Positions 7,728 through 15,761 of a DNA stretch of 17,983 nt are shown here, one piece after another. This DNA comes from UMGS1307 sp964523005 (GTDB taxonomy: Bacteria; Bacillota; Clostridia; Oscillospirales; CAG-382), in NCBI GenBank assembly GCA_964523005.1, contig CAZFZL010000020.1, positions 1 to 17,983 on the forward strand. The letters run 5' to 3'. The notes beneath the pieces are model-generated. The model made no database searches, had not been told where the DNA came from, and saw nothing but the letters and a program-made list of their open reading frames with translations. Made by a program: the position numbers and the translations under genes. The stretch's first letter is position 1. The number at the start of each line of letters is the position of its first letter.

Positions 7728-7761
7728 CAAAGACAGTACGTGTAAAGGCATAGGTGTAGCT

Positions 7762-9174
7762 TTGTTTTTCGCAGATATTTTATTCTTATACTGTTTCCTG
7801 CCTTTGTGCGTCGGAATATATCTGGCGGTCAAAAAGACAAGAAACCGAAACTTCGTTCTGATAATATTTTCGCTGCTGTTTTATGCGTTCGGCGAGCCGC
7901 TGATGGTGTTGCTGCTCGTAGCGAGCGCGTTCGTCAATTTTCTGCTTGCAAAAGCCATTGCCGCGAACCGCGGGAACGGTTACGCAAAGGCGGCGCTCGC
8001 CGCGGCGCTTATATACGACATCGGTATGCTCGGCATATTCAAATACACCGATTTTGTCATTGACAACATAAACGCGCTTTCCGGGCTTTCGATAGAACAC
8101 GCCGGGATAGCGCTTCCGCTGGGCATCAGCTTTTATACTTTTCAGATAATATCGTACGTCATCGATGTCTATTGGGAAAAGGTCGACGCTCAGAAGCATT
8201 TTTCAAAGCTGCTGCTGTACATATCGCTCTTTCCGCAGCTCGTCGCAGGGCCGATCGTCCGCTATTCGACGATCGAGGAGGAGATCGACAACCGCACCGT
8301 CAGCATAAGCGACCTGAGCGCAGGTGCGACACGGCTTATAATCGGACTTTCCAAAAAGGTGCTTATAGCCAACAGCCTCAACCTGCTTGTACAGGAATGC
8401 TTTACAGACAAGCTCTCCGGCGCGACGGTCGTAGGAACGTGGGTCGGCGTCATCGCTTATTCGATGTACGTCTATTTTGACTTTTCCGGTTATTCCGATA
8501 TGGCCATCGGTATGGGCAGGATGTTCGGCTTCCACTTTGACGAAAACTTCCGATATCCGTTCATGTGCCGCTCTATCACGGAATTCTGGCAGCGCTGGCA
8601 CATCTCGCTTGGCAGCTTTTTCAGGGATTATCTGCTCTACGTTCCGCTTTTCGGCAAACGCAGGCAGGTGCTCTCGCTGTTTCTCGTGTGGTTTACGACG
8701 GGACTGTGGCACGGCGCGAGCTGGAACTATGTGCTGTGGGGACTTTACTTCGGCGTGTTCCTGTTCATAGAGACGAAGATCGGCAAAAAGCGTCTTAAAA
8801 ATGCGCCGTCGGTGCTTATGCACTTTTATAATAAGCTCGTGATAATCGTCGGGTTCGGTATCTTCCGCTTTGAAAACATGAAAGAACTGGGAGTATTTTT
8901 CAAAAACCTCATCGCAGCCGGCGGCAATGCCTTTATTACGACGGAAACATGTGATACCATACTAAAATATCTGACAGTCATAGCTGTTGCAGTCATCGCG
9001 TGCTTCCCGGTCGTTCCATATATCAAAAAACGCGTCGAGAATCTTTCGTCGAGAGCGCAGGGCACCTTAGTGCTTGCCTCAACGGCGTATACGCTCGCGC
9101 TGATGTTTATTAATACAGCGGTTCTCGTAGCGACTTCGTCGTCGAACAACCCGTTTCTGTATTGGCGTTTCTGA
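7762..9174 (+). CDS. MBOAT-family membrane O-acyltransferase (AlgI/DltB-like)
   Basis: An integral membrane acyltransferase with about 10-12 hydrophobic segments. Family hallmarks are ADILFLYCFLPLC at the start, LGISFYTFQIISYVIDVYW, SLFPQLVAGPIVRY, the FDFSGYSDMAIGMGRMFGF segment, FRYPFMCRSITEFWQRWHISL and, with the catalytic histidine, TTGLWHGASWNY (His 317). MBOATs move an acyl group from an intracellular donor across the membrane to an extracytoplasmic acceptor polymer. I prefer the TTG at 7762: it places the family-typical first helix at the N-terminus and has AGGTG (7752-7756) five bases upstream. An in-frame ATG at 7717 would add 15 unusual residues, has no ribosome binding site and is inside a hairpin. 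First gene of a five-gene operon; DHHW protein follows after 16 bases. Confidence 0.92.
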   Translation: MFFADILFLYCFLPLCVGIYLAVKKTRNRNFVLIIFSLLFYAFGEPLMVLLLVASAFVNFLLAKAIAANRGNGYAKAALAAALIYDIGMLGIFKYTDFVIDNINALSGLSIEHAGIALPLGISFYTFQIISYVIDVYWEKVDAQKHFSKLLLYISLFPQLVAGPIVRYSTIEEEIDNRTVSISDLSAGATRLIIGLSKKVLIANSLNLLVQECFTDKLSGATVVGTWVGVIAYSMYVYFDFSGYSDMAIGMGRMFGFHFDENFRYPFMCRSITEFWQRWHISLGSFFRDYLLYVPLFGKRRQVLSLFLVWFTTGLWHGASWNYVLWGLYFGVFLFIETKIGKKRLKNAPSVLMHFYNKLVIIVGFGIFRFENMKELGVFFKNLIAAGGNAFITTETCDTILKYLTVIAVAVIACFPVVPYIKKRVENLSSRAQGTLVLASTAYTLALMFINTAVLVATSSSNNPFLYWRF

Positions 9175-9190
9175 AAAGAAGGTGAGCTGA

Positions 9191-10579
9191 ATGAAAAAGA
9201 AAGCTGCAATAGCAGTTAATTGTATAGCTATATTTCTGGCATTCGCATTTATGTTCTGTTTCTGCGTCTTCTTTCCGCGCACAGAGGAATCGGATAACAG
9301 CACGCTCAAGGAATTTCCGACTTTTTCCTTTGCCACCCTTATGAACGGTGATTTCTTTTCTGATTTTTCCGCATGGTTCACTGATACGGTGTGTCTGCGC
9401 GACAGGTTCGTTGATATAAACGCCAAGTTCAGGGACTATTTCGGGATAACGCCGCACGAGCAGGTCATAATCCGCGACGAATCCGATACGGACGTAAGCG
9501 AGGACGAGCCGTGGACGCCCGGTGTATCGGAAAGCGATTCGTCTTCGGATATGTCGGAAATCAGCAAGGCGCCTGAAACGTCCGACACGTCACAGCCGGA
9601 TGATTCGTCCGCCGACACTTCGTCGACCCCGCCGAACGAAAGCTCGGAGACTTCCATCAGCGAAATATCGCAGGCTGAAAAACCCGTGGAAGTCGTCAAC
9701 GATGTGCTTATAATAGGCACGCGCGCGATGGAGATATATTACGGCAGCGAGGAGAACGCAAAGGCGTTTGCCGCGATACTCAACAAATTTGCCGCCAAGA
9801 TCGACGAGGATGTAAACGTCTATTCAATGGTCGTTCCAAAGGCGTGTGCGTTCTATATTTCCGAATCGAAAAAATACAGCAAATACGCCGGACGTTCGCT
9901 GCGCGACATCAACACGCTTTCAGGCGCGCTGTCGTCCGCGGTGACGGATGTACCGATATACAGCATACTTGAATCGCATAAGGACGAAGAAATCTATTAC
10001 CGTACCGACCACCACTGGACCGGACTCGGAGCGTATTACGCCGCCGAAAAGTTCGCACAGACGGCAGGCGTGGATTTTACGCCGCTGTCGTCGTACACAA
10101 AAAAGGTGCGCACCGGTTATGTCGGAACGATGTACAAATACACCAATTACAGTGCTACGCTGCTCAATAACCCCGAAGATTTCGTCACATATGCCCCGAC
10201 ATCGTCATATGTCGCTACGTTCTACGACCAGAAGCTGCAGAACGGACGCACGCACGACCTGTTCTGGTACGTCGACGACGACCATCGCAGCAGCTGGTAT
10301 TCGACTTATCTTGCCGGCGACGCGTATTCGGTCGTCATCAAATCAGGCACCTGCACCAACGGCAGGAAGCTTCTCATAGTAAAAGACAGCTACGGCAACG
10401 CGCTCGTACCGTATTTCGTCGATTCGTTCGAAGAAATATACGTCGTCGACGCCCGCGTGTTCAGCCTGAGCCTCACCTCTCTCGTAAGCGAGAAGGACAT
10501 AACGGATGTGCTCTTTGCTGAATGTGCTTATTCTGCTGTCGGCGCGTACCGCAAGAACGTGGAGGCGCTTACCGAATGA
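9191..10579 (+). CDS. DHHW-family extracytoplasmic SGNH-like protein (AlgX/AlgJ/DltD-like partner of MBOAT)
   Basis: A 462-residue protein with an N-terminal membrane anchor or signal (residues ~5-28, AIAVNCIAIFLAFAFMF), an ordered segment to ~95, a Ser/Thr/Asp/Glu-rich low-complexity linker (~96-165), and a C-terminal SGNH-like domain. The domain contains the name-giving DHHW at residues 273-276 within YYRTDHHWTGLGAYYA and a candidate nucleophile serine at 400 in KDSYGNAL. By analogy with AlgX, Asp273, His275 and Ser400 would form the catalytic triad. Such proteins work outside the membrane with an MBOAT to place acyl groups on cell-surface polysaccharide. Start ATG has AAGGTGAG upstream. 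Its stop overlaps the start of the next, paralogous gene by four bases, indicating coupled translation. Confidence 0.88.
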   Translation: MKKKAAIAVNCIAIFLAFAFMFCFCVFFPRTEESDNSTLKEFPTFSFATLMNGDFFSDFSAWFTDTVCLRDRFVDINAKFRDYFGITPHEQVIIRDESDTDVSEDEPWTPGVSESDSSSDMSEISKAPETSDTSQPDDSSADTSSTPPNESSETSISEISQAEKPVEVVNDVLIIGTRAMEIYYGSEENAKAFAAILNKFAAKIDEDVNVYSMVVPKACAFYISESKKYSKYAGRSLRDINTLSGALSSAVTDVPIYSILESHKDEEIYYRTDHHWTGLGAYYAAEKFAQTAGVDFTPLSSYTKKVRTGYVGTMYKYTNYSATLLNNPEDFVTYAPTSSYVATFYDQKLQNGRTHDLFWYVDDDHRSSWYSTYLAGDAYSVVIKSGTCTNGRKLLIVKDSYGNALVPYFVDSFEEIYVVDARVFSLSLTSLVSEKDITDVLFAECAYSAVGAYRKNVEALTE

Positions 10580-12210
10580 AACACTTTTTTACCGCAGTCG
10601 TTATAATAATGATCACCGCAGCACTCGTTTTTCTGCTTTTGCTCAAGCTCGACCTCCTGCCGGTGCAGGATGCCTCAATGCCGGAAAGCTCGTCTGCCGT
10701 AAGTGAAATGAGCCTTGCGCCGGTCAGCACGCCAGAACAGAGCATTGATGTCTCCAAAACGGAAAGCAGCGATGCGTCAGCCGTATCCGAAAGCTCGCAG
10801 GAGCCGGAGGAGAGCGAAGCTGAGCCGTCTGAGCTGAGCGAAGAGAGCATTGTTCCGGAATCGCTTCCGGACGAAAGCAAAAAGCCCGACGAAAGCATTG
10901 ACGCGACAGAAAGAACCTTCGGCGGTATAAAGGTCGTACTGACCGGCGCTCCCGCCGGCGGATTTACTGCCGTCGACCCTGCACGCACTGTCACGGTCCG
11001 TGTGTCCGGAACGAGCGCCGCCGTAAACGCACTCACAGCGGATAAGATATCAGCGTCCCTTGATGTGTCGGCATTAACGAAGGCAGGCGCGAAGGACTTA
11101 AAGACGGCAGTGAGCGTCCCGGACGGGATAACCGTTGTATCGATCAATCCAAAATACATTTCTGTCATCTGCACTGCGAACACTGCTTCAACCGATAGTT
11201 CTGCCGGTAATGCGTCAGACACCTCGAAGGATACCTCACTCGAAACGTCGAAGGATACATCAACGGATACATCAGACGACACCTCGAAGGATACATCAAC
11301 GGATACATCAACGGATACATCGGACGACACCTCGGCTGAGGCGTATATTTCGAATGGGATCATAATCGACGGCATACGCGCTATGGAACAGTTCGGCGGA
11401 AGCGCGAAGGGCGGCGCGAAATGCGCATCGCTGCTCAATGACTTCAAGCAGAAGGTCGGGAGCAAAGTTACAGTATATGCACTCGCGATCCCCACGTCCT
11501 CCGGTATATTCGCGCCTGACAAGTATCCGGCTTCTAAAATAAAGACGGCGGATTGCTTCGAAGGACTTAAAAATGCACTTGACGGCGTTATATATGTAGA
11601 CGCGCTCACGGCGCTGACAGCGCACAAGGATGAATATATCTATTTCCGCACCGATCATCATTGGGCTGCGCTCGGAGCGTACTACGCTTCGCAGGCGTTC
11701 GCACAGGCGGCAGGTACGGATTTTACCGGGCTCGACGGCTTTACAAAGGAAACAGTCAGTACCTTCGTCGGCTCGATGTATAAGTATTCGGGTTATCTTA
11801 GCATTATCAACGACAACCCCGATACGCTTGTCTGCTATGTGCCTACACAAAGCTATGTGTGCGAATACTATTCGCGCGATAAGTACGTCTACAAACAGAC
11901 CGCCTCGCTTTTCAGCTCAAGCAAGAGCTACACACGCTTTATGTACGGGGATTCGTACATTGCACATATCACCACCGGAGTCAAAAACGGCAGAAAGCTG
12001 ATCGTGTTCAAGGAATCATACGGAAACGCGCTCGCGCCGTTCCTTATAAGCTCGTTTGAGGAAGTGTATATAATCGATATGCGCTATTTTCAGCTCAACG
12101 CGCTCGATTTCATCGAAGAACATGAAATAACCGACGTGTGCTTTGCGATGTGTTCCTTTACCGTCGCCAGCTCAACAATGAATTACATAAAAACCATGAC
12201 AGAGAATTGA
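10576..12210 (+). CDS. Second DHHW-family protein, with a YbbR-like domain and DTS tetrad repeats
   Basis: A 544-residue paralogue of the preceding protein. Order: membrane anchor (residues ~6-25), Ser/Glu-rich linker (~35-110), a beta-rich segment at ~113-199 resembling a YbbR domain (VTVRVSGTSAAVNAL, then SASLDVSALTKAGAKDLKT, then a V-x-V-P-x-G-I pattern and SINPKYISVI), ten D-T-S-x tetrads (215-254), and the SGNH-like domain with DHHW at 360-363 and candidate nucleophile Ser481 in KESYGNAL. The nucleophile segment has Glu where the first copy has Asp. The extra YbbR-like domain is absent from the first copy and is unusual for the family. The ATG at 10576 overlaps the previous stop (ATGA) and has GGAGG at 10561-10565. 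Probably an extracytoplasmic partner in polymer acylation; the YbbR-like part may bind a partner or polymer. Confidence 0.86.
   Translation: MKHFFTAVVIIMITAALVFLLLLKLDLLPVQDASMPESSSAVSEMSLAPVSTPEQSIDVSKTESSDASAVSESSQEPEESEAEPSELSEESIVPESLPDESKKPDESIDATERTFGGIKVVLTGAPAGGFTAVDPARTVTVRVSGTSAAVNALTADKISASLDVSALTKAGAKDLKTAVSVPDGITVVSINPKYISVICTANTASTDSSAGNASDTSKDTSLETSKDTSTDTSDDTSKDTSTDTSTDTSDDTSAEAYISNGIIIDGIRAMEQFGGSAKGGAKCASLLNDFKQKVGSKVTVYALAIPTSSGIFAPDKYPASKIKTADCFEGLKNALDGVIYVDALTALTAHKDEYIYFRTDHHWAALGAYYASQAFAQAAGTDFTGLDGFTKETVSTFVGSMYKYSGYLSIINDNPDTLVCYVPTQSYVCEYYSRDKYVYKQTASLFSSSKSYTRFMYGDSYIAHITTGVKNGRKLIVFKESYGNALAPFLISSFEEVYIIDMRYFQLNALDFIEEHEITDVCFAMCSFTVASSTMNYIKTMTEN
11218..11337 (+). 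repeat. In-frame 12-bp tandem repeats encoding DTS-x tetrads
   Basis: Ten consecutive 12-base units coding for D/E-T-S-x (x mostly K, T or D), with near-identical longer blocks such as gacacctcgaaggatacatc at 11218-11237 (imperfect) and 11278-11297. The high nucleotide identity of neighbouring units suggests recent slippage or expansion. In the protein it is an acidic, Ser/Thr-rich spacer between the YbbR-like and SGNH-like domains. Confidence 0.85.
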
Positions 12211-12244
12211 CCGTGCGCCTCAAAAAGAAAGGAAGGTCGTAAAC

Positions 12245-14023
12245 GTGAAGGAGCTTGAATACCCGTTCGATCCCGCGCTGCTGCTTTCACAGCGCAAGCG
12301 ACTGCGCCGCGAACTGACGGCGGACGGAAAAAAGAGAATAAAAAAGAAAATAGCAATACTCGGCGGCTCGACGACGAACACGTTCGTGAAAATGTTCGAC
12401 CTTTTTCTGCTTGATGAAGGAATCGAATGCGAATTTCTCGAATCCGAATACGACCGCTGGTGGCAGGACGCCGTTTTCGGGAGCGAAGATCTGAATGCGT
12501 TCGCGCCGGACATCGTGTATATTTTCACTTCATGGCGCAATCTCGAACGCTTTTTCCCGCAGACGGGCGAAAAGGACGGCGCCGCAAAGCACGCCGATGA
12601 ATGCCTCGCGTATTTCACGAAGGCGTGGGACGCGCTCAGAGAGCGCTGCCACTGCGTCATAATACAAAACAACACCGAGCTTCCCCCGTACAGGCTCCTT
12701 GGCAACAGAGACTGCTGGGACGAAAACGGAAGCACACTTTTCATCGGTAAAATGAATCTGCTCTTTGCACAGTACGCGCAGACGCACGGCAGCTTCTATA
12801 TCAACGATCTCGCCTATCAGGCAGCGGCATATGGGCTTGAAGCGTGGCACGATCTTCAGGCGTGGTATATGTACAAGCTCGCCATGAAGCTCGAAGCTTA
12901 TCCGTCAGTCGCGGCGAACGCAGCACATATCGTCAAATCGGTGTTCGGAAAGAACAAAAAAGCGATTGCGCTCGATCTTGACAATACCCTATGGGGCGGA
13001 GTCGTCGGCGACGACGGTGTCGAAGGCATACAGATCGGCAGAGAAACGGCAGCATCCGAATGCTTTGAGGAGTTTCAGAAATATCTGAAAAAGCTCAGCA
13101 AGACCGGCGTCATGCTTACCGTCGCTTCAAAAAATGACCGTCAGAACGCGATCGACGGGCTGAACCATCCCGAAGGCGTGCTACGCCCGGATGATTTCAT
13201 CGTGATAAAAGCGAATTGGGATCCGAAGGACAGAAACATCGCCGACACGGCGCACGAGATGAATATAGGTACAGACGCGTTTGTCTTCGTAGATGACAAC
13301 CCGACAGAGCGCGCGCTCGTTTCACGCTCGGTCAACGGAATATCCGTTCCGGAGCTTACAACACCCGAAACATATATCCAAACGATAGACCGCAGCGGCT
13401 TTTTCGAAGCGACCGAGGTCACCGCCGACGACGCCGGACGCAACGATATGTATAAGGCGAACGCGCAGCGCGCACAGCGGCAGACCGAATTCACCGACTA
13501 CGGCGAATACCTGATAAGCCTGAAAATGACGGCAGAGATCAAACCGTTCAACATCATATATATCCCGCGCATAACGCAGCTGACGAACAAATCGAACCAG
13601 TTCAACCTCACCACCCGCCGTTACACGCAGCAGGAGATTGAGCAGTGCAGCGCCGATAAAGATACGCTGACGCTCTACGGCAAGCTGACGGACATTTTCG
13701 GCGACAACGGAGTGGTCGCCGTTGTGATAGCGAAGAAAAGCGGCACGAACGCCGATATAGAGCTTTGGCTTATGAGCTGCCGTGTACTCAAGAAGGATAT
13801 GGAATACGCGATGCTCGATACGCTCGTCGCACACTGTATCAGACAAAACGTAAAAACATTGACCGGATATTATTGTCCGACCGCGAAGAACGCGATGGTC
13901 AAAGAGCTGTACTGCGATTTCGGATTTACGAAGGTATCGGAGGACGCTTCGGGAAATACGGTGTGGCGCCTTGAGCTTGACGGATATACGAAGAAAAACA
14001 GATATATTACGGTGGAAGATTGA
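12245..14023 (+). CDS. FkbH-like HAD-IIIC family protein (predicted acyl-carrier loading enzyme)
   Basis: A 592-residue cytosolic protein with the full FkbH-like layout. The N-terminal part opens with an SGNH-like ILGGSTTNTF; the HAD core has motif I DLDNTLWGG (residues 244-252), motif II LTVASKND, a Lys in KANWDPK, and motif IV VFVDDNPTER (349-358); the C-terminal GNAT-like part has the hallmark NKSNQFNLTTRRYT (448-461). In polyketide pathways FkbH homologues take 1,3-bisphosphoglycerate and load a glyceryl group onto an acyl carrier protein. Here the ACP gene follows 13 bases later, so the same type of reaction is likely, though the acyl group is inferred. Start is GTG at 12245 with GGAAGG at 12231-12236, eight bases upstream. 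The length is normal for FkbH-like proteins outside polyketide clusters; all HAD catalytic residues are present. Confidence 0.9.
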   Translation: MKELEYPFDPALLLSQRKRLRRELTADGKKRIKKKIAILGGSTTNTFVKMFDLFLLDEGIECEFLESEYDRWWQDAVFGSEDLNAFAPDIVYIFTSWRNLERFFPQTGEKDGAAKHADECLAYFTKAWDALRERCHCVIIQNNTELPPYRLLGNRDCWDENGSTLFIGKMNLLFAQYAQTHGSFYINDLAYQAAAYGLEAWHDLQAWYMYKLAMKLEAYPSVAANAAHIVKSVFGKNKKAIALDLDNTLWGGVVGDDGVEGIQIGRETAASECFEEFQKYLKKLSKTGVMLTVASKNDRQNAIDGLNHPEGVLRPDDFIVIKANWDPKDRNIADTAHEMNIGTDAFVFVDDNPTERALVSRSVNGISVPELTTPETYIQTIDRSGFFEATEVTADDAGRNDMYKANAQRAQRQTEFTDYGEYLISLKMTAEIKPFNIIYIPRITQLTNKSNQFNLTTRRYTQQEIEQCSADKDTLTLYGKLTDIFGDNGVVAVVIAKKSGTNADIELWLMSCRVLKKDMEYAMLDTLVAHCIRQNVKTLTGYYCPTAKNAMVKELYCDFGFTKVSEDASGNTVWRLELDGYTKKNRYITVED

Positions 14024-14036
14024 AAGGACAGAAAAA

Positions 14037-14279
14037 ATGACTGAAAACGAGATAATCCCCTCGCTCACGAAAGTGTTCAGAAACGTGTTTGACGACGACA
14101 CTATAGTAATAACGCGCAGAACCACCGCCGACGACATAGACGATTGGGACAGCCTTGAGCATATCAACCTCATCGCCGCTGTCGAACGCAGGTACAGGAT
14201 ACGCTTTACGATGAAAGAAGTTTCGTCGATGAAAAACGTAGGCGAAATGATCGACATCATCGCAGCACGCGCAAAATAA
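14037..14279 (+). CDS. Acyl carrier protein (PP-binding)
   Basis: An 80-residue acidic, four-helix protein with the phosphopantetheine attachment motif DSL at residues 38-40 (in DDWDSLEHINL), serine 39 being the predicted attachment site. The pattern I-D-D-W-D-S-L-E-H is typical of stand-alone ACPs linked to FkbH or ligase-like enzymes rather than of fatty-acid AcpP (GADSLD). The ATG at 14037 is chosen because AAAGGA (14023-14028) sits eight bases upstream and the protein begins with the first ACP helix; an upstream in-frame start at 13971 would lie within the previous gene. Last gene of the operon, followed at once by a strong terminator. Likely carries the acyl group made by the FkbH-like enzyme to the MBOAT. 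Confidence 0.9.
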   Translation: MTENEIIPSLTKVFRNVFDDDTIVITRRTTADDIDDWDSLEHINLIAAVERRYRIRFTMKEVSSMKNVGEMIDIIAARAK

Positions 14280-14295
14280 GATACATCAAAAAAGC

Positions 14296-14336
14296 AAAAC
14301 ACGGCATGTGATCGTCACTTGCCGTGTTTTTGTTTT
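14296..14336. terminator. Strong bidirectional rho-independent terminator
   Basis: A long hairpin: AAAACACGGCA (14296-14306) pairs with TGCCGTGTTTT (14320-14330), then a T-T mismatch, then GTGA/TCAC (14308-14311/14315-14318) over a TCG loop. It is followed on the plus strand by a T-rich tract and on the minus strand by TTTTGCTTTTTT. It separates the rightward acylation operon from the leftward GH18/LemA operon and should end both. Confidence 0.9.
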
Positions 14337-14367
14337 ATGTGTCTATTATGAGTTCTGATAAACGGTG

Positions 14368-15719
14368 TTATGAAATTTCGGAAATTCGAAAATCCGTTAT
14401 TCTCTCGATTTCTTCCTTGTCCTCTTCTTTCAGAAGCTTATCAAAAGCGGCCGAATCCGTCGACAGAACGAAACCGTTATTACGACAGGAAATACTCAGC
14501 TCGCGAAGGAACTGCATATAATCGGGAACACCTGCGGTTGTGATGTTTTCGAATCGAATGACTACACCGTCAATATCATATTTTATGATATTGCTTATGA
14601 TCGCATTTTTAAGCTTATCTCTGCTTGCGGTATCTGCAAGGGCGGCGTTTATGTCTGCTTCCGAATCGGTAATCTGTACCCAAACCTCAATGTCGGAATT
14701 GTGCATACGCTCCACATACACCTCGCTCGCAAGACTTGTCAGCTCGCCGTTAGTGTTTAGCAAAGAAAACCAGCTGGGGCAGATCGTAGTCAGACCGCTG
14801 TAGGACGCGGCAAAGCTGAGCACATCATCGTTGTCAGCCTGCGTGGTTATCGAATGGGTTACCATGCTGATGGAATAATCCTTTGTAATATGAGTATACA
14901 CGTCCGGCTCATTGGGTGAAACATCGCTTTTCAGAACCGCCGTACCGAGCTTTGCCGTATCGACAAAGCCGATAAGCCCTGCCGTTGTCATAACTTTTGC
15001 GTATCCGCTGCTGTCGGTGGCGCTGTCCTTGATAAATATTAACTCTTCCCCCACGGGAAGCTGTGCCAATATCTCTCCCTGATCGGAAGCCTGTGTGCGA
15101 AGCAGGGCAGCGGCAGTGACCTGTGTTGTCTGATACTGCGTTCCCCAATTGTACCGAATAACGACTCTGTCCGGAGCGGCAAAGACCGTGGCTGTTATGT
15201 CAGCGAACCGCTTAAGAAAAGTCAGTGAAATGAACGGTTCGTTGCTGAAAACCTTGACGACGGGATTGCTGTCAGTGTTCTTTGCCTTGTTCGTATAATA
15301 ATCACAGCTGTCAGCATATGCCCGTATTTGCGATGTCGGTGTCGTAAAGGTCAACAGCTCATCACTTCCTGACCAGTAGAAGCGGCGGTCAAACAAATTG
15401 CGAACGGTTTTATAATCAATATAATACTCCCCGTTTTCGATAACAGCATACTGATCGTACAGGAAGTTCTCAAAAAGAACCATCGCCTTGCCGTCCGGGA
15501 CCTGGTAAAAAGCGTTCACGTCTGCCGGTGTTTCATTTGGAAGCTTTACGAACAGTGCAGCTACTTCGACTGCGCTATCCGGCATGTAGTTTTGTTCGAA
15601 GTCAGGGCGGCGGTAAGTCCGTCCTGACTCACAGGGCTTGCTGCAAAGGCGGTAATTATCATAATGGTTGATAAAACGAACATAAAACTCGGCAAGAACA
15701 TATCGAGTATCTTTTTCAT
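14368..15719 (-). pseudogene. Secreted SH3/GH18-like protein, frameshifted after the signal peptide
   Basis: The gene begins at ATG 15719 with a perfect AGGAGG (15733-15728) eight bases upstream and encodes a signal peptide (basic MKK, hydrophobic core, cleavage near AFA-AS). This frame stops at 15561-15563 after 52 codons. The rest continues in the -1 frame (codons DFEQNYMPDSAVEV and on, from about 15600) to the TAA at 14368, 405 residues if counted from an internal ATG at 15585. The upstream part of that frame has no start codon or ribosome site. The mature part has a copper-amine-oxidase-like stalk region, an SH3b-like domain (~150-215) and a GH18-like segment (GLTTICPSWFSL ... DGVVIRFE at 339-346). 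Relatives act on peptidoglycan. The region in which a single missing base would restore the gene includes CAAAAC near 15590. Either a sequencing error or a real mutation. GH18-like catalytic positions are degenerate and the domain is short. Confidence 0.72.
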
Positions 15720-15761
15720 AGTGTTTGCCTCCTAAATGTACGGTACGGTGTTATTCGTGAT

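Noticed and set aside
11218..11337. CRISPR array interpretation of the 12-bp repeats
   Set aside because: Repeats are directly abutting, in frame and encode DTS tetrads; there are no spacers or cas genes.
10569..11627. Minus-strand open frame (352 codons) rich in Ser/Val/Asp
   Set aside because: It is the antisense image of the repetitive Ser/Thr/Asp-rich linkers of the second DHHW gene.
13322..14302. Minus-strand open frame (326 codons) across the FkbH-like and ACP genes
   Set aside because: It covers two well-supported plus-strand genes, runs into the terminator and shows no family features.
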